From a bacterium (GTDB lineage Bacteria > Krumholzibacteriota > Krumholzibacteriia > LZORAL124-64-63), in assembly GCA_020049465.1 (NCBI GenBank), contig JAIFKS010000127.1:1-42882 (forward strand): 42,882 bases of DNA, in the 5' to 3' direction. Of the stretch, positions 15,861 through 25,131 are shown in pieces (position 1 is the stretch's first letter; every line of letters starts with the position of its first letter). Below the pieces are notes generated by a model that made no database searches, was not told where the DNA came from, and was given only the letters and a program-made list of their open reading frames with translations. Both the position numbers and the translations under genes were made by a program.

Positions 15861-16436
15861 GGCGGCTCCTGGGAGGGGGAGCTGAATCCCGATGGTCCGA
15901 CAAGATCCGTCTCGTCCGGCCGGGCGGGCCACCGCATCACCGCATCAGCACTGGATCGCGCTCTCGCGTCGGCCAGGCAGCGGGGGTCGGGTCCGCGCCC
16001 CGGGGCGTTTTCGTCTTGAACGGAGACTAGCACTGGGCTCACGAAATGGTCAAGCGTATTTTTCTTTTGGCTCGATAACGTGCGATTATGATATTGATTT
16101 CGACATTGAAGCAGATTGCAATTTTGATGAAATGATATAAATGTGTCACACGGCCGGCGTCACAGGCCGTCGTCGTTGGGACCCGGCAGAATAGTCCTCT
16201 CGGCGGGAACCTGCGGCTGATCCGGGGGTTGGGCGACGGCAGCCGGGCAGCAATTGCCGCCGGGCGCCCGGCGCGGGCGGGGGCACTGACCAAATGCAAA
16301 AAGGCATCACCACGGAGTCCAGTCGGATTTTTAAGCGGCAACGTCCGACGATCACTATATTTGGCGCGCCGCTTGGCTTTGGACGGGCACCCCTCATCGC
16401 GCTTGTCGCGTGCGGTCCGGGACCCGGCAACCCTGG
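15861..16436. other. Divergent intergenic region with AT-rich core
   Basis: Nearly 580 nt separate two divergent starts. The core at ~16,050-16,140 is very AT-rich, with a pseudo-periodic GATATTGATTTCGACATTGA stretch. The reverse-strand promoter candidate is given separately. No convincing forward promoter for ccsBA was found; TATATT at ~16,355 is the best -10-like string. A frame at 15892-16140 could encode a very acidic tail (CDYDIDFDIEADCNFDEMI) but lacks a start signal. Confidence 0.4.
16024..16053 (-). promoter_or_regulatory. Promoter candidate for the small exported protein/TPR operon
   Basis: On the minus strand TTGACC (16053-16048) is followed after 18 bp by TAGTCT (16029-16024), downstream of an AT-rich segment. 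Transcription would begin near 16,017, giving a leader of ~155 nt to the ATG at 15860. Confidence 0.45.
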
Positions 16437-19400
16437 ATGGTCACCGTGAAAGGTCTCTTCAAGAACCCGGTCATCGCCTTCCTGTCGTCGCTGAAACTCA
16501 GCGCGTTCCTGATGGCGGTGGTCGCCTTCGCTTCGGCGAAGGGCACGTTCATCGAGTCCGCCGTGGGCCGCGACGGAGCGTACGCGCTGGTGTACGACAC
16601 CCGGTGGTTCGAAGCGGTGCTGGCCCTGCTTTGCATCAGCCTGTTGCTGTTGTTCTTTAAACGCTGGCCCTATCGTCCGCGCCAGTACGGATTCATGCTC
16701 GTGCACCTGTCGATCGTGTTGATCCTCGTCAGCGCCGCCATCACGCGCTACTACGGCTACGAGGGCATCATGAGCATCCGCGAAGGCGCGACTTCGGATT
16801 TCATCTACTCCAACCACAAGCACGTGACGGTCGCCAGCGACGGCCAATCGGCCGACTTCCGCGTGCGCCTGTGGCAGGCGGGGACGAACGACCACAAGAA
16901 GAAGGTCTCGCTCGGCGGCCAGCAGTACCAGCTGGCGGTGACGGAGTACTGGCCGCACTACACCGAATCGTGGACCGAGGGGCCAGGCGGCCCCGCTGCC
17001 CTGAAGTTCGGCTCGCTTGAAGAAGGACAGATGGCCGAACAGATGATCCGCGAAGGCGAGCGCGCCATGGTCGGTCAGGCCGAAGCGCGGTTCCTGACCG
17101 AACCGTTCGCCGGTGAAATGGCCACTTCCAGGTACGGGGATCTGCGGCTGCGCATCGGCGGCGAAACCTGCACCTTCCCGGTCCAGCCGACGGCCAACCC
17201 GGTCGTGACCTGCGGCGGTTACCGGCTGCAGATCACCGAATTCCAGACGAAGTTCCAGGTCGGCGTCGTCTCCGATCCCGAAGGCCCGATGGTCAATCCG
17301 ATGATCCGCGTGGCGATTACCGCGCCCGACGGCCGCAAGGGTGAGCGTCTCCTGTTCGCCTACCATCCCGACTTCTCGATGGGGCACAGCGGCGGGCAGG
17401 AGAACTTCGCCGAGCTCGACATGGTGTTCCAGGTCAACCGCGGCGTCGAGTTCACGCGCGGCGGCGCGACCGGCGTGCAGGGCCGGGCCTCGTTCCCGCT
17501 GACATTCGTCGACATGCAGACGCAGGCCGAGACGCAGATTCCGGCCGGCTCCGTCTTCGACGTGACCATGGACGCGCTGTACCGCAACACCGAGAACGAT
17601 TTCGGTCTGGTTCCCGTCGAAACCTTCAAGTCGGTCGTTCTGGGGCCGGCCTTGAGCCAGAGCGGCAACGATCCGGCCGCGGCGCGCATCGTGCTGCGCG
17701 ACGCTTCCGGCAACGACGTGGCGACGGCCGTGTGCATCGAGCAGGATCGCCCCGTGTCGGTGCAGGGCGGTGGCCGCACTTTCGAACTGTCGTACGGGCC
17801 GTTGATCCAGCAGCTGCCGTACACCGTCACGCTGGATGACTTCGTCCTGCAGACCTACCCGGGCAGCGAGAATCCGGCCACCTACGAGAGCTACGTTTCG
17901 CTCAACGATCCGGAGATGGGGGTCAGCGGGAAGAAGGTGCACATCTTCATGAACAGTCCGATGAACCACCGGGGCAGCAAGCATTTCCAGTCTTCGTACG
18001 ACCGTGACCGGCGCGGCACCATCCTGTCGGTCAACCACGATCCGGGCAAGCTGCCGACGTATATCGGTTACGGCATGATCTCGCTGGGCTTCGTGCTCAT
18101 CATGCTGAAGGACCTGATCTTCCCGACGCGCAAGAAGAAGGCGGGCCAGGGCGCCGCCGCCGCGGTCGCCGGCGCGGGCCTGCTGCTGGCCCTGTCGCTG
18201 GTCGCGCCCCGGTCCGCGCTGGCCCAGGCGCATGACCCCAACGACGGCCAGGACCACAGCGGGCACAACCACGCGGTGTCGAACGGATTCGTCGCCCTGT
18301 CGAACCCCGCCCGCGAAGCCGCCTCGCGGCTGATCATCCAGGATTTCAACGGGCGCATGAAGCCGCTGGACACCCTGGCCCGCGAAATGGTGATGAAGGT
18401 CGCCAAACGCTCGAAGTTCGAGGGTCGCGAGCCGGTGGACCAGTACCTGAGCTGGTCGTTGAATCCGAATTTCTGGTGGGACAAGCCGCTGATCCAGGTG
18501 AAGCACCCGGGCCTCAAGACGATGCTGGGCGTGGACGCCTCGATCAAGCACGTGTCGGCGGCCAGCCTGTTCGATGCGCAGGGGCGCTACAAGCTGACCG
18601 AGGCGGTCGAGGAAGCGCACCGCACGCCGGACCGCGAGCGTTCGAAGCTGCAGCGCCAGCTGATCAGCTTCGACGAGCGCTTCGAAATGCTGTACATGAC
18701 GTTCCGCGGCACGACGCTGCGGCTGTTCCCGATTCCCGGCGACGCCAACAACACCTGGCAGGACATCGGCCAGGTGACGCCGCGTCTGGATGCGTCCCAG
18801 AAGCAGCAGTACGACGCGGCCGCCGTGAGCCTGGCCCGCGGCGTCCAGACCGGCGACAACGCCAGCGTGATGGCGGGTCTGAACGGCATCGCCGCGCTGC
18901 AGCGGCAGTACGGCGCGAAGGTGCTGCCGACGACGCGCGCGTTGAATGCCGAGCTGTTCTACAACCGCTCGCACCTGTTCTCCTGGATGATGCTGCCGCT
19001 GCTGGGGGCCTTCGGCCTGCTGATGGTGGTCTACCTGTGGAACCTGTTCCGCAACCGGAACCAGCGGCTCAGTTTCCGCAACCCGTTCTACGCCGCCGGT
19101 GTGGCGATGTACATTTTCGCCTTCGCCGGCATGATCACTGCGTATGTGATGCGCTGGATCGCCTCGGGCCGCGCGCCCATCAGCAACGGCCACGAGTCGC
19201 TGCTGTTCATCGCGCTCGCGGTGGCGCTGGCCGGCCTGATCTTCGAGCTGGTGTACCGCCTGGCCGTGCCCGCCTCGCTGGGCGGCCTGCTGACGACGAT
19301 CATCCTGGGTGTGTCGATGCTGTCGACCTTCGACCCGGCCATCGGCCCGCTGGTACCGGTCCTGGTCAGCTACTGGCTGAACATCCACGTGACCATCATC

Positions 19401-19922
19401 ACGGCCAGTTACGGCTTCCTGGGGCTGTCGGCTCTGATCGGCATGCTCACGCTGATCCTGCTGATGACGAAGCGTGAAGGCCGCCAGAATGTCCGCGACG
19501 CGATCGGCACACTGGACAACCTGAACAAGCACGTCACGATCGCCGGTCTGGGCCTGCTGACGGTGGGCACGCTGCTGGGCGGCGTGTGGGCCAACGAGTC
19601 GTGGGGCCGCTACTGGGGCTGGGACCCGAAGGAAACATGGGCGCTGATCACCATCCTGGTCTACGCGGTGGTGCTGCACTTCCGCTGGATGCCGGCCATG
19701 CGCTCGGTGTGGCTGAACGCCTCGGTCAGCACCGCGGCCATCAGTTCGGTGATCATGACCTACTTCGGCGTGAACTACTTCCTGAGCGGCCTGCACAGCT
19801 ACGCGGCGGGCGAGCCGATGGCGGTGCCCTCGTGGGTCTACATCGGGGTGGCGATCATGCTGGTGCTGATCGGGGTTGCGGGGGTTGTGGATCGTAATCG
19901 CCGCTGGGAGGCGTCGGCCTAA
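16437..19922 (+). CDS. ccsBA: ResB-CcsA fusion, System II cytochrome c synthase
   Basis: The 1,161-residue protein joins the two System II subunits. The N-terminal ResB/CcsB half has membrane segments near residues 10-30, 58-78 (LALLCISLLLLFF) and 85-108 (LVHLSIVLILVSAA), a large periplasmic domain and a further helix (GYGMISLGFVLIML). The C-terminal CcsA half has about eight helices and the heme-handling WWD motif WGRYWGWDPKETWAL near residue 1055. Such fusions relay heme to the periplasm and ligate it to CXXCH cytochromes. The start is uncertain: no good RBS precedes ATG 16437, GTG 16446 or ATG 16410. The last sense codon and stop lie inside the left arm of the downstream hairpin. A minus-strand frame over the whole gene is a shadow. 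Confidence 0.93.
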   Translation: MVTVKGLFKNPVIAFLSSLKLSAFLMAVVAFASAKGTFIESAVGRDGAYALVYDTRWFEAVLALLCISLLLLFFKRWPYRPRQYGFMLVHLSIVLILVSAAITRYYGYEGIMSIREGATSDFIYSNHKHVTVASDGQSADFRVRLWQAGTNDHKKKVSLGGQQYQLAVTEYWPHYTESWTEGPGGPAALKFGSLEEGQMAEQMIREGERAMVGQAEARFLTEPFAGEMATSRYGDLRLRIGGETCTFPVQPTANPVVTCGGYRLQITEFQTKFQVGVVSDPEGPMVNPMIRVAITAPDGRKGERLLFAYHPDFSMGHSGGQENFAELDMVFQVNRGVEFTRGGATGVQGRASFPLTFVDMQTQAETQIPAGSVFDVTMDALYRNTENDFGLVPVETFKSVVLGPALSQSGNDPAAARIVLRDASGNDVATAVCIEQDRPVSVQGGGRTFELSYGPLIQQLPYTVTLDDFVLQTYPGSENPATYESYVSLNDPEMGVSGKKVHIFMNSPMNHRGSKHFQSSYDRDRRGTILSVNHDPGKLPTYIGYGMISLGFVLIMLKDLIFPTRKKKAGQGAAAAVAGAGLLLALSLVAPRSALAQAHDPNDGQDHSGHNHAVSNGFVALSNPAREAASRLIIQDFNGRMKPLDTLAREMVMKVAKRSKFEGREPVDQYLSWSLNPNFWWDKPLIQVKHPGLKTMLGVDASIKHVSAASLFDAQGRYKLTEAVEEAHRTPDRERSKLQRQLISFDERFEMLYMTFRGTTLRLFPIPGDANNTWQDIGQVTPRLDASQKQQYDAAAVSLARGVQTGDNASVMAGLNGIAALQRQYGAKVLPTTRALNAELFYNRSHLFSWMMLPLLGAFGLLMVVYLWNLFRNRNQRLSFRNPFYAAGVAMYIFAFAGMITAYVMRWIASGRAPISNGHESLLFIALAVALAGLIFELVYRLAVPASLGGLLTTIILGVSMLSTFDPAIGPLVPVLVSYWLNIHVTIITASYGFLGLSALIGMLTLILLMTKREGRQNVRDAIGTLDNLNKHVTIAGLGLLTVGTLLGGVWANESWGRYWGWDPKETWALITILVYAVVLHFRWMPAMRSVWLNASVSTAAISSVIMTYFGVNYFLSGLHSYAAGEPMAVPSWVYIGVAIMLVLIGVAGVVDRNRRWEASA

Positions 19923-20020
19923 CAGGGACAGCCGGACAAACGGAGGCCGGGACCAGTCCTCGCCCCTTCGGGGCTGCGGATAGGTCCCGGCCTCCGTTTG
20001 TCCGGCTGTCCCTGTTAGGC
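19917..20020. repeat. Long perfect inverted repeat (38-bp arms) overlapping the ccsBA stop codon
   Basis: 19917-19954 is the exact reverse complement of 19983-20020. The 28-nt centre holds another hairpin, GCCCC-TTC-GGGGC (19962-19974), so nearly all 104 nt fold into one rod. The left arm contains the last Ala codon and TAA of ccsBA. No T tract follows. It resembles the 108-nt element at 6664 in size and placement downstream of an envelope-protein gene, but its sequence is different. Confidence 0.96.
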
Positions 20021-20316
20021 AGGCGCAGCGTTGCGGGGCGCACGTACGGCCGGGGAAGTTTGACACACATTGCCATCGCTTCGCTCGGCGGGGACATGGT
20101 GGGGGGAGTTGCGCCGGCGCAAGTCGGGAAGCGGCGGACGCGTCGTCATGGTTGCGACCATTCACGAGTCCGGACCGGCGCGTCGGGTTCATGACTCGAT
20201 CGCCTCACGCGGCACGACGCGCCCCGGTCCCGGTCGCTGCGACGTCCGTCTCCTGGCAGGAGGACGACTTGGTGTCATCGCTTCAGGCAGCGCCAGCCTG
20301 TCACCAACGGACCGCG

Positions 20317-20560
20317 TGCGGCGCCCGGCGCATGGTCGATGTGTCGGCCCACACGGTCGATCAGGTGCTTTCGCGCGTGCAGCACCGGCAGTGGGTAATG
20401 TCGATGCCCAGGCGGATCCGCTGGCACATGCGCCACAAGCCCGACGTGCGGCGAGCCGATGCGCATCATCGCCTTCGTGCTGGACCGCCCGACGATTAAG
20501 CGCATCCTCGATCACCTCGGCGAGCCCACGCAGCCGCCCCGGGTGTTGCCGGCGCGTTCG
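20317..20560 (+). pseudogene. IS91-type transposase remnant (N- and C-terminal pieces)
   Basis: Frame 1 from 20317 reads CGARRMVDVSAHTVDQVL then a tail HRQWVMSMPRRIRW, the characteristic post-zinc-finger region of IS91-type (Y2, HUH) transposases. From about 20441 a different frame reads PTCGEPMRIIAFVLD then RPTIKRILDHLGEPTQPPRV, the C-terminal region of the same family. Several hundred residues that should lie between, including the two catalytic tyrosines, are missing, so the gene is a deleted and frameshifted relic. It ends against the 3' end of the LVIVD-repeat gene. 20021-20316 contains no recognisable gene; it may hold more decayed IS sequence. Confidence 0.7.
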
Positions 20561-20632
20561 CCGACTTCACCTGCCAGCGGAGCATCCGGCTGATCACCGG
20601 CGAGGAGGCAACGGCGCCTCCGACATCAGCAC

Positions 20633-22855
20633 CTACTTCAACATGATCACCGAGCGGAGCGCAACCTCTGCTCCCGCGCTCAATCTGCAGAAGTACTTTC
20701 CCGAGGCCAGTTGACGTCCGTGGTCGTCGCGACCGTCCCAGGTGATGACATGATCACCGGCTTCGCGGGGGTCCATCGACAGCAGGTGCCGGACCCTGCG
20801 CCCGGAGATGTCGTGCACCACCAGGTCGACCACGCCCGATACGCCCAGGCTGAAGCGGAACTGCGTGTGCGGGTTGAACGGATCGGGAGCGGCTTGCAAC
20901 CGTAGACGGGCTGCCGTCGCGGGCGGATTGGTGACGGGGCTCAGGCCGTCGCAATGCAGCGGCAGCATCTCCAGCCCGGTCTGATAGCCGGCGCCGGAGA
21001 CGAGCAGGTGGTCACCCACGATCTCGGCGGAGGTCGCCCGTCCGCGCTTGATGCCCAGCAGTGTCGGCTGGGTCTCGTCCGAGATGTCCACGACGGCCAC
21101 GCCCATCATCGCGTCGCAGACATAAGCCAGGTTGCCGGCCAGGGAGATGTCGCCGGCGGCCGGCAGGGCGCAGGTGCCCAGCGCCGGCAACGTCGGCACG
21201 GTGATGTCGACGATGGTCAGCCCGATGTCGGTGCTCGCCAGGTAGGCCCGGTCACCGGCCAGGACGATGTCGCGCACCGACCCGTAGCCGACGATCGTGT
21301 TGAGCACGACGGGCATGGCCGGATTCGAGATGTCGAGCACCTGGAGATACGGCCCGCTGCCCACATACAGGCGGTTGCCGCGAACGGCGAAGCAGTTCGG
21401 GATGTTCACGAAGTCCGGCTGTGCCTCTTTGTAGGAGGCCTCGGCTGGAATGCTGATGTCCAACACGTTCAGCGTGCTGTTGTGGGGGCCGGAGTACAGG
21501 TAATCCCCGACGGCCAGGACGCGCCTCGGGCTCGGGGTGGCGGCCAGGTCCACGATCTCGACGGGCATGCCCGGCTCCGACAGGTCATAGACCCGGAGGC
21601 GGGATCCCGTCGCGCACGCCACGTAGGCGAAACCGTCCTGGATATCGATGTCCGCGGCGCCGCCGACCGCGATCGTGGCCACCCGTGCGGGTCCGCCCGG
21701 CGCCGACAGGTCGAACACCCGCAGGCTGTCCGAGGCCACATAGGCGTGGCCGGCCCAGAGGCTGACCCGGCCGGGAACGAAATCCGCCGCCGCCGGCAGG
21801 GCGCTCACGGGCACCGGCAGCGTGAAGCCGTTGTCCTCCATGACCTGCACGCCGTCGTTGTCGAGCGAGGCGAAGAGCAGGTTGCCGCCGGCGGCGACTG
21901 CCGACGGGCCGCCGGCCAGGCGGATCCCCGTCAGGATTCGCGGGCGGGCCGGATCGGCGCAATCGAAGATCCCGAGCTCACGGTCGACGTTGACGAAACA
22001 GCCGCGCTCGCCGACCACGGTCACGTCGACGATCGACGTGCCCGTCGTTCCGCCCACACGCAGCGCGGCGAAGCTGCCGACATCGGCGGGAGCCGACGGT
22101 ACGGACACGTCCACGACCATGACCCCGCCTCCCATACTACCCACGTAGAGATGGTTCCCGTAGGACGTGAGCGAGGTCGGTGTGTGGGTCAACAGAAACG
22201 TGGACACCAGGGCAGGAGTGGTTGGCGTGCTGATGTCGAAAGCATACAGCCTCTTGTACGTGTCGATCAGGAATGCATGCCCGTCGATCACCGCGATGTC
22301 CAGGGCATAGCTGGTGGTCGGGGCCGAGCCGATCAGGGTCGGTAAGGCGGGGTTGGTCAGGTCGACGATCACCAGTCCGGTGGCGCCGCCGCTGGCCGCG
22401 AAACAGGCGAGGTTTCCTGCGATCGCCACACGCTTGAGATGGGGCGCAATGTCGAGCTGGCCGATCAACGTGGGAAGTTCGGGCCGACTGAGGTCAAGGA
22501 CCGTCAGGCCGCGGCTGCCGTCGGCCAGGACGGCCAGTGTGCCCGTGACGGCAACATCATGGGCCTCACCGGGTGAATTGAAGGTGGCTCGACGTACGGG
22601 ATGTTGCGGGTCGCTGACGTCGACGGTGTGCAAGCCGCTGGTGTGGGCGGTGACATAGACGAAATCGCCGTAGGGAGCGAGACCGAGCGTCCTTCCCGCC
22701 AGGGCTGTTCGCCCTTCGAGGTGCGGCAGCTGGGTGTAATCGAAGCACGACTCCTGCGCGAAGGAGGCCGGCCCTGACCCGACAGCCACCAGGACCAGCA
22801 GCAACAGATGATGCGGCAACCAGCTACGGGAATCGCGACGCATCTGTCGGCGCAT
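20633..22855 (-). CDS. Secreted LVIVD-repeat beta-propeller protein with C-terminal sorting domain
   Basis: ATG 22855 has GGGGAGGG just upstream and starts a signal peptide (LPHHLLLLVLVAVGSGPASFAQ). The 740-residue protein consists of ~45-residue repeats of the LVIVD type (GLTVLDLSRPELPTLIG, GLVIVDLTNPALPTLIG, YLQVLDISNPAMPVVL, GLTIVDITVPTLPAL), expected to form a beta-propeller. The last ~85 residues are a FlgD/Ig-like domain: APDPFNPHTQFRFSL, VHDISGRRVRHL, ITWDGRDDHGRQLASGKYFC. In the FCB group this domain is often a secretion/sorting signal, so it is probably delivered to the cell surface or outside. Ligand unknown. The AT-rich stretch at ~22,880-22,925 probably holds its promoter, but no clear boxes were found. 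Confidence 0.93.
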   Translation of the reverse strand: MRRQMRRDSRSWLPHHLLLLVLVAVGSGPASFAQESCFDYTQLPHLEGRTALAGRTLGLAPYGDFVYVTAHTSGLHTVDVSDPQHPVRRATFNSPGEAHDVAVTGTLAVLADGSRGLTVLDLSRPELPTLIGQLDIAPHLKRVAIAGNLACFAASGGATGLVIVDLTNPALPTLIGSAPTTSYALDIAVIDGHAFLIDTYKRLYAFDISTPTTPALVSTFLLTHTPTSLTSYGNHLYVGSMGGGVMVVDVSVPSAPADVGSFAALRVGGTTGTSIVDVTVVGERGCFVNVDRELGIFDCADPARPRILTGIRLAGGPSAVAAGGNLLFASLDNDGVQVMEDNGFTLPVPVSALPAAADFVPGRVSLWAGHAYVASDSLRVFDLSAPGGPARVATIAVGGAADIDIQDGFAYVACATGSRLRVYDLSEPGMPVEIVDLAATPSPRRVLAVGDYLYSGPHNSTLNVLDISIPAEASYKEAQPDFVNIPNCFAVRGNRLYVGSGPYLQVLDISNPAMPVVLNTIVGYGSVRDIVLAGDRAYLASTDIGLTIVDITVPTLPALGTCALPAAGDISLAGNLAYVCDAMMGVAVVDISDETQPTLLGIKRGRATSAEIVGDHLLVSGAGYQTGLEMLPLHCDGLSPVTNPPATAARLRLQAAPDPFNPHTQFRFSLGVSGVVDLVVHDISGRRVRHLLSMDPREAGDHVITWDGRDDHGRQLASGKYFCRLSAGAEVALRSVIMLK

Positions 22856-23071
22856 GTTTCGCCCTCCCCGCAATTCGGAACCTGATCATACAGGATAATT
22901 ATCATATGGCATTGAGCGATCGATGTAAACCGGCCATCAGGGCATCAGGATGCCACCGCTGTGCATGCGCCGCGGAGACGGTTCGATGTGTCGGCCTGCG
23001 CACGCGCGACCTCGGCAACGCGCCCGTGATGAATACCTGATGGACGTGGCGTAGCAAGGGGCCAGCCGGGG

Positions 23072-23403
23072 GGAAGTCCAAACATCGGCCAGTACATATT
23101 CATCTCTTCCATCTCCGTGTACGCCGACTTCTCGAAGCGGGGCCTGAACGAGAAATCGCCGGTGGCCGTCGTCACCGACGAGCAGCTGGCTGCCGCGAAG
23201 ACGCAGAAGAATATCACCGGCGAGAACTACGGCGCCCTGAAGGCCCTCTGCGAGCAGGCCGCCGAGAAGGCCTGCCCCGGCCGCACCTGCGTGATCCGGC
23301 CCGGGACTCATCGTGGGCCCGATGGACCGGACCGACCGTTTCACCTACTGGCCCGTGCGCGCGGCGCGCGGCGGCGAGGTGCTGGCCCCCGGCACGCCGG
23401 GTG
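23072..23403 (+). pseudogene. NAD-dependent epimerase/dehydratase fragment, frameshifted
   Basis: The frame reads SPNIGQYIFISSISVYADFS, KRGLNEKSPV, NYGALKALCEQAAEKA and CVIRPG, the strand-4 to YxxxK segment of extended short-chain (epimerase-type) dehydrogenases, with catalytic Tyr and Lys visible in YGALK. One extra base near 23305 shifts the frame; reading on in the other frame gives LIVGPMDRTDRFTYWPV and GGEVLAPGTPG, which continues the same family. The N-terminal Rossmann GxxGxxG half and the C-terminal half are missing. It is an internal fragment left after deletion at both ends. In 22856-23071 I see no gene, only a possible IS shard near 22,966-23,030. Confidence 0.75.
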
Positions 23404-23434
23404 TTGACGCGCCCCGCCGCCGGCGTGCTACGAT
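23404..23434 (+). promoter_or_regulatory. Promoter candidate for the GT-C-like gene
   Basis: TTGACG (23404-23409) and TACGAT (23429-23434) are separated by 19 bp, with TGC immediately before the -10 (extended -10, TGnTACGAT). It lies ~70 bp before the ATG at 23506. Confidence 0.5.
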
Positions 23435-23505
23435 GACCTGACCGTCGCCCGGGTGCGGCGGTCAGGTTCTTTTGGCCACGACCCAGCCCGGGAGCGGATG
23501 GATCA

Positions 23506-25080
23506 ATGCCCTCGCGGCCCGCCGAAACAAGCCCGCTGCGGTCCGTGCTGCCGGTCGCCGTACTGGCATCACTCGTCAGGCTCGTGATCGTCTGGCTGGG
23601 CCTGCCGGAGACCCACCTGATCAGCGACGATGCCTATTACTACTTCGTCACGGCTCGCCACATGGCCGCCGGCGCAGGCCCGACGTTCGACGGCCTGGCG
23701 ATCACGAACGGCTTCCATCCCCTGTGGATGCTGGCCGTGGTTCCCGTTTTCGACGTGTTCCCCGGCGACCTCTGGCTGCCGGTCCGCACCGCGCTCAGCC
23801 TGACGGTTCTCTTCGACCTCGCGAGCGGACTGCTGCTGCACGATCTGGTCAGGCGGCACCGCGGCCGAATGGTCGCCGCCGTGGCGGCAACAGCCTGGTT
23901 CGTCCTGCCACCGACGGCTCTGCTCGGACTGCAGGGACTTGAGGCTTCCCTGAGCACCCTGATGCTCCTGCTCCTGTTGCGGCATCTGGACAGGCTGGAG
24001 GGAGCGGCCTTCGTCTCCCTCCGTTCGGCGACCATGACCGGCGTCTGGCTCGGTCTGGCCGGCCTCGCCCGCACCGACAATCTGGCGGCCGCCGGCGTGG
24101 CCGTGGTCGCCTGCACCGTGCTGCGGAACTCCCCGGGGCGCGCCGGGGCCGTGGGGCTCCGACTCGCGGTGGTCGGCGCCGCCACGGCCCTGGTCATGGC
24201 TCCCTGGTTCATCTGGAACCTTGTCCATTTCGGCAGCCTGGTCCAGGTCTCAGGTCAGGTGAAGCTGCAGGTTCACGAACTGTTCGGGGGCCTGCCGTGG
24301 GGCTGGGGTGACATGGGCTCGGCCACCCTCACGTTGTTGCACATGCTGTTCCCGACGATGCTGGTCTCGGCCAAGTACCTCTGTGGCGAGCAGTTCGACG
24401 GTGGGGCGTTCGCCCTGCCCGTCGCGCTCGTGTCGCAGGCGCTTGTCCTCTTCCTCGTTGCTTTGGGAGCGCGGTGGCGACGGGACAACGGGGCCTGGCG
24501 AGCGGCCGTTTTCGTCTTCCCGCTGGCGACACTTCTGACGCACACGGTCCTGTTCGGATTCGTCTGGCGCAGCTACGCCACGTGGTATGCGCACGGCTGC
24601 TTCGCCCTGCTGATCGTCCTGATCGCCGGCTCCTACGGGCCGCAAGGGCAGTCGGCACCGGGGCGCGGGCATCGTGCCGGCCAATTCGCCGCGATGACGG
24701 TCGGGCTGCTGCTGCTCGTCCAGATGGCCCAGTACCCTCTCTACCTGACACGCATCAGCCTCGGCGCCCGCGGTCCGGAGAAGCAGTTCCGCGCGTCCCT
24801 GGACCGCCTGCGGGACCGTATGCCCGAGGGAGCCCGGATCGGGGCGTTCGACGCCGGCGCCCTGGCCTATGTCGCCGGCCATTACGACGGATTCACCGTG
24901 ATCAACCTGGATGGCCTGGTCAACAACGAGATCTACCGCGCCTACAGGGAAGATCGCTACGCGGATTGGGTGATCGCCCACGTCGACATCGTGGTCCAGG
25001 ATCTGCGCCGGGCGCGGCTGTTCTGCGACCCCGCGGACGTCGAGCGATTGCTCCGGCACTACGGGCAGTCGGCTCCCTGA
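23506..25080 (+). CDS. Polytopic membrane protein, GT-C glycosyltransferase-like
   Basis: The 524-residue protein has about ten membrane helices, including VLPVAVLASLVRLVIVWLGL and ALVLFLVALGA. The first periplasmic loop has the acidic LISDDAYYYFVTARHMAAG followed by NGFHPLWML. A DD/DE pair in this loop is the usual catalytic signature of GT-C enzymes that use polyprenyl-phosphate sugars (ArnT/PMT type). The soluble C-terminus contains GARIGAFDAGALAYVAGH and TVINLDGLVNNEIY, typical of this uncharacterised subgroup. Acceptor and sugar are unknown. GGGAG lies 12 nt upstream of the ATG. It stands alone between IS and epimerase debris, so horizontal acquisition is possible. Confidence 0.85.
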   Translation: MPSRPAETSPLRSVLPVAVLASLVRLVIVWLGLPETHLISDDAYYYFVTARHMAAGAGPTFDGLAITNGFHPLWMLAVVPVFDVFPGDLWLPVRTALSLTVLFDLASGLLLHDLVRRHRGRMVAAVAATAWFVLPPTALLGLQGLEASLSTLMLLLLLRHLDRLEGAAFVSLRSATMTGVWLGLAGLARTDNLAAAGVAVVACTVLRNSPGRAGAVGLRLAVVGAATALVMAPWFIWNLVHFGSLVQVSGQVKLQVHELFGGLPWGWGDMGSATLTLLHMLFPTMLVSAKYLCGEQFDGGAFALPVALVSQALVLFLVALGARWRRDNGAWRAAVFVFPLATLLTHTVLFGFVWRSYATWYAHGCFALLIVLIAGSYGPQGQSAPGRGHRAGQFAAMTVGLLLLVQMAQYPLYLTRISLGARGPEKQFRASLDRLRDRMPEGARIGAFDAGALAYVAGHYDGFTVINLDGLVNNEIYRAYREDRYADWVIAHVDIVVQDLRRARLFCDPADVERLLRHYGQSAP

Positions 25081-25131
25081 GGATCCCCGACACGGGCCGA
25101 AAACCCGCGCACGCTCAGCGCACTTCCAAGA

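Noticed and set aside
15892..16140. 82-codon frame ending in an acidic peptide
   Set aside because: No RBS, first half overlaps the start region of the opposite gene, and the acidic run comes from an AT-rich periodic stretch.
16146..20192. Very long (1,348-codon) open frame on the minus strand
   Set aside because: It is antisense to ccsBA, His/Arg/Gln-rich as expected for a shadow frame in GC-rich DNA, has no family motifs and no RBS.
20570..20714. Peptide-like plus-strand string DISTYFNMITERSATSAP considered as part of a decayed gene
   Set aside because: It is the exact antisense of the C-terminal codons of the LVIVD-repeat protein.
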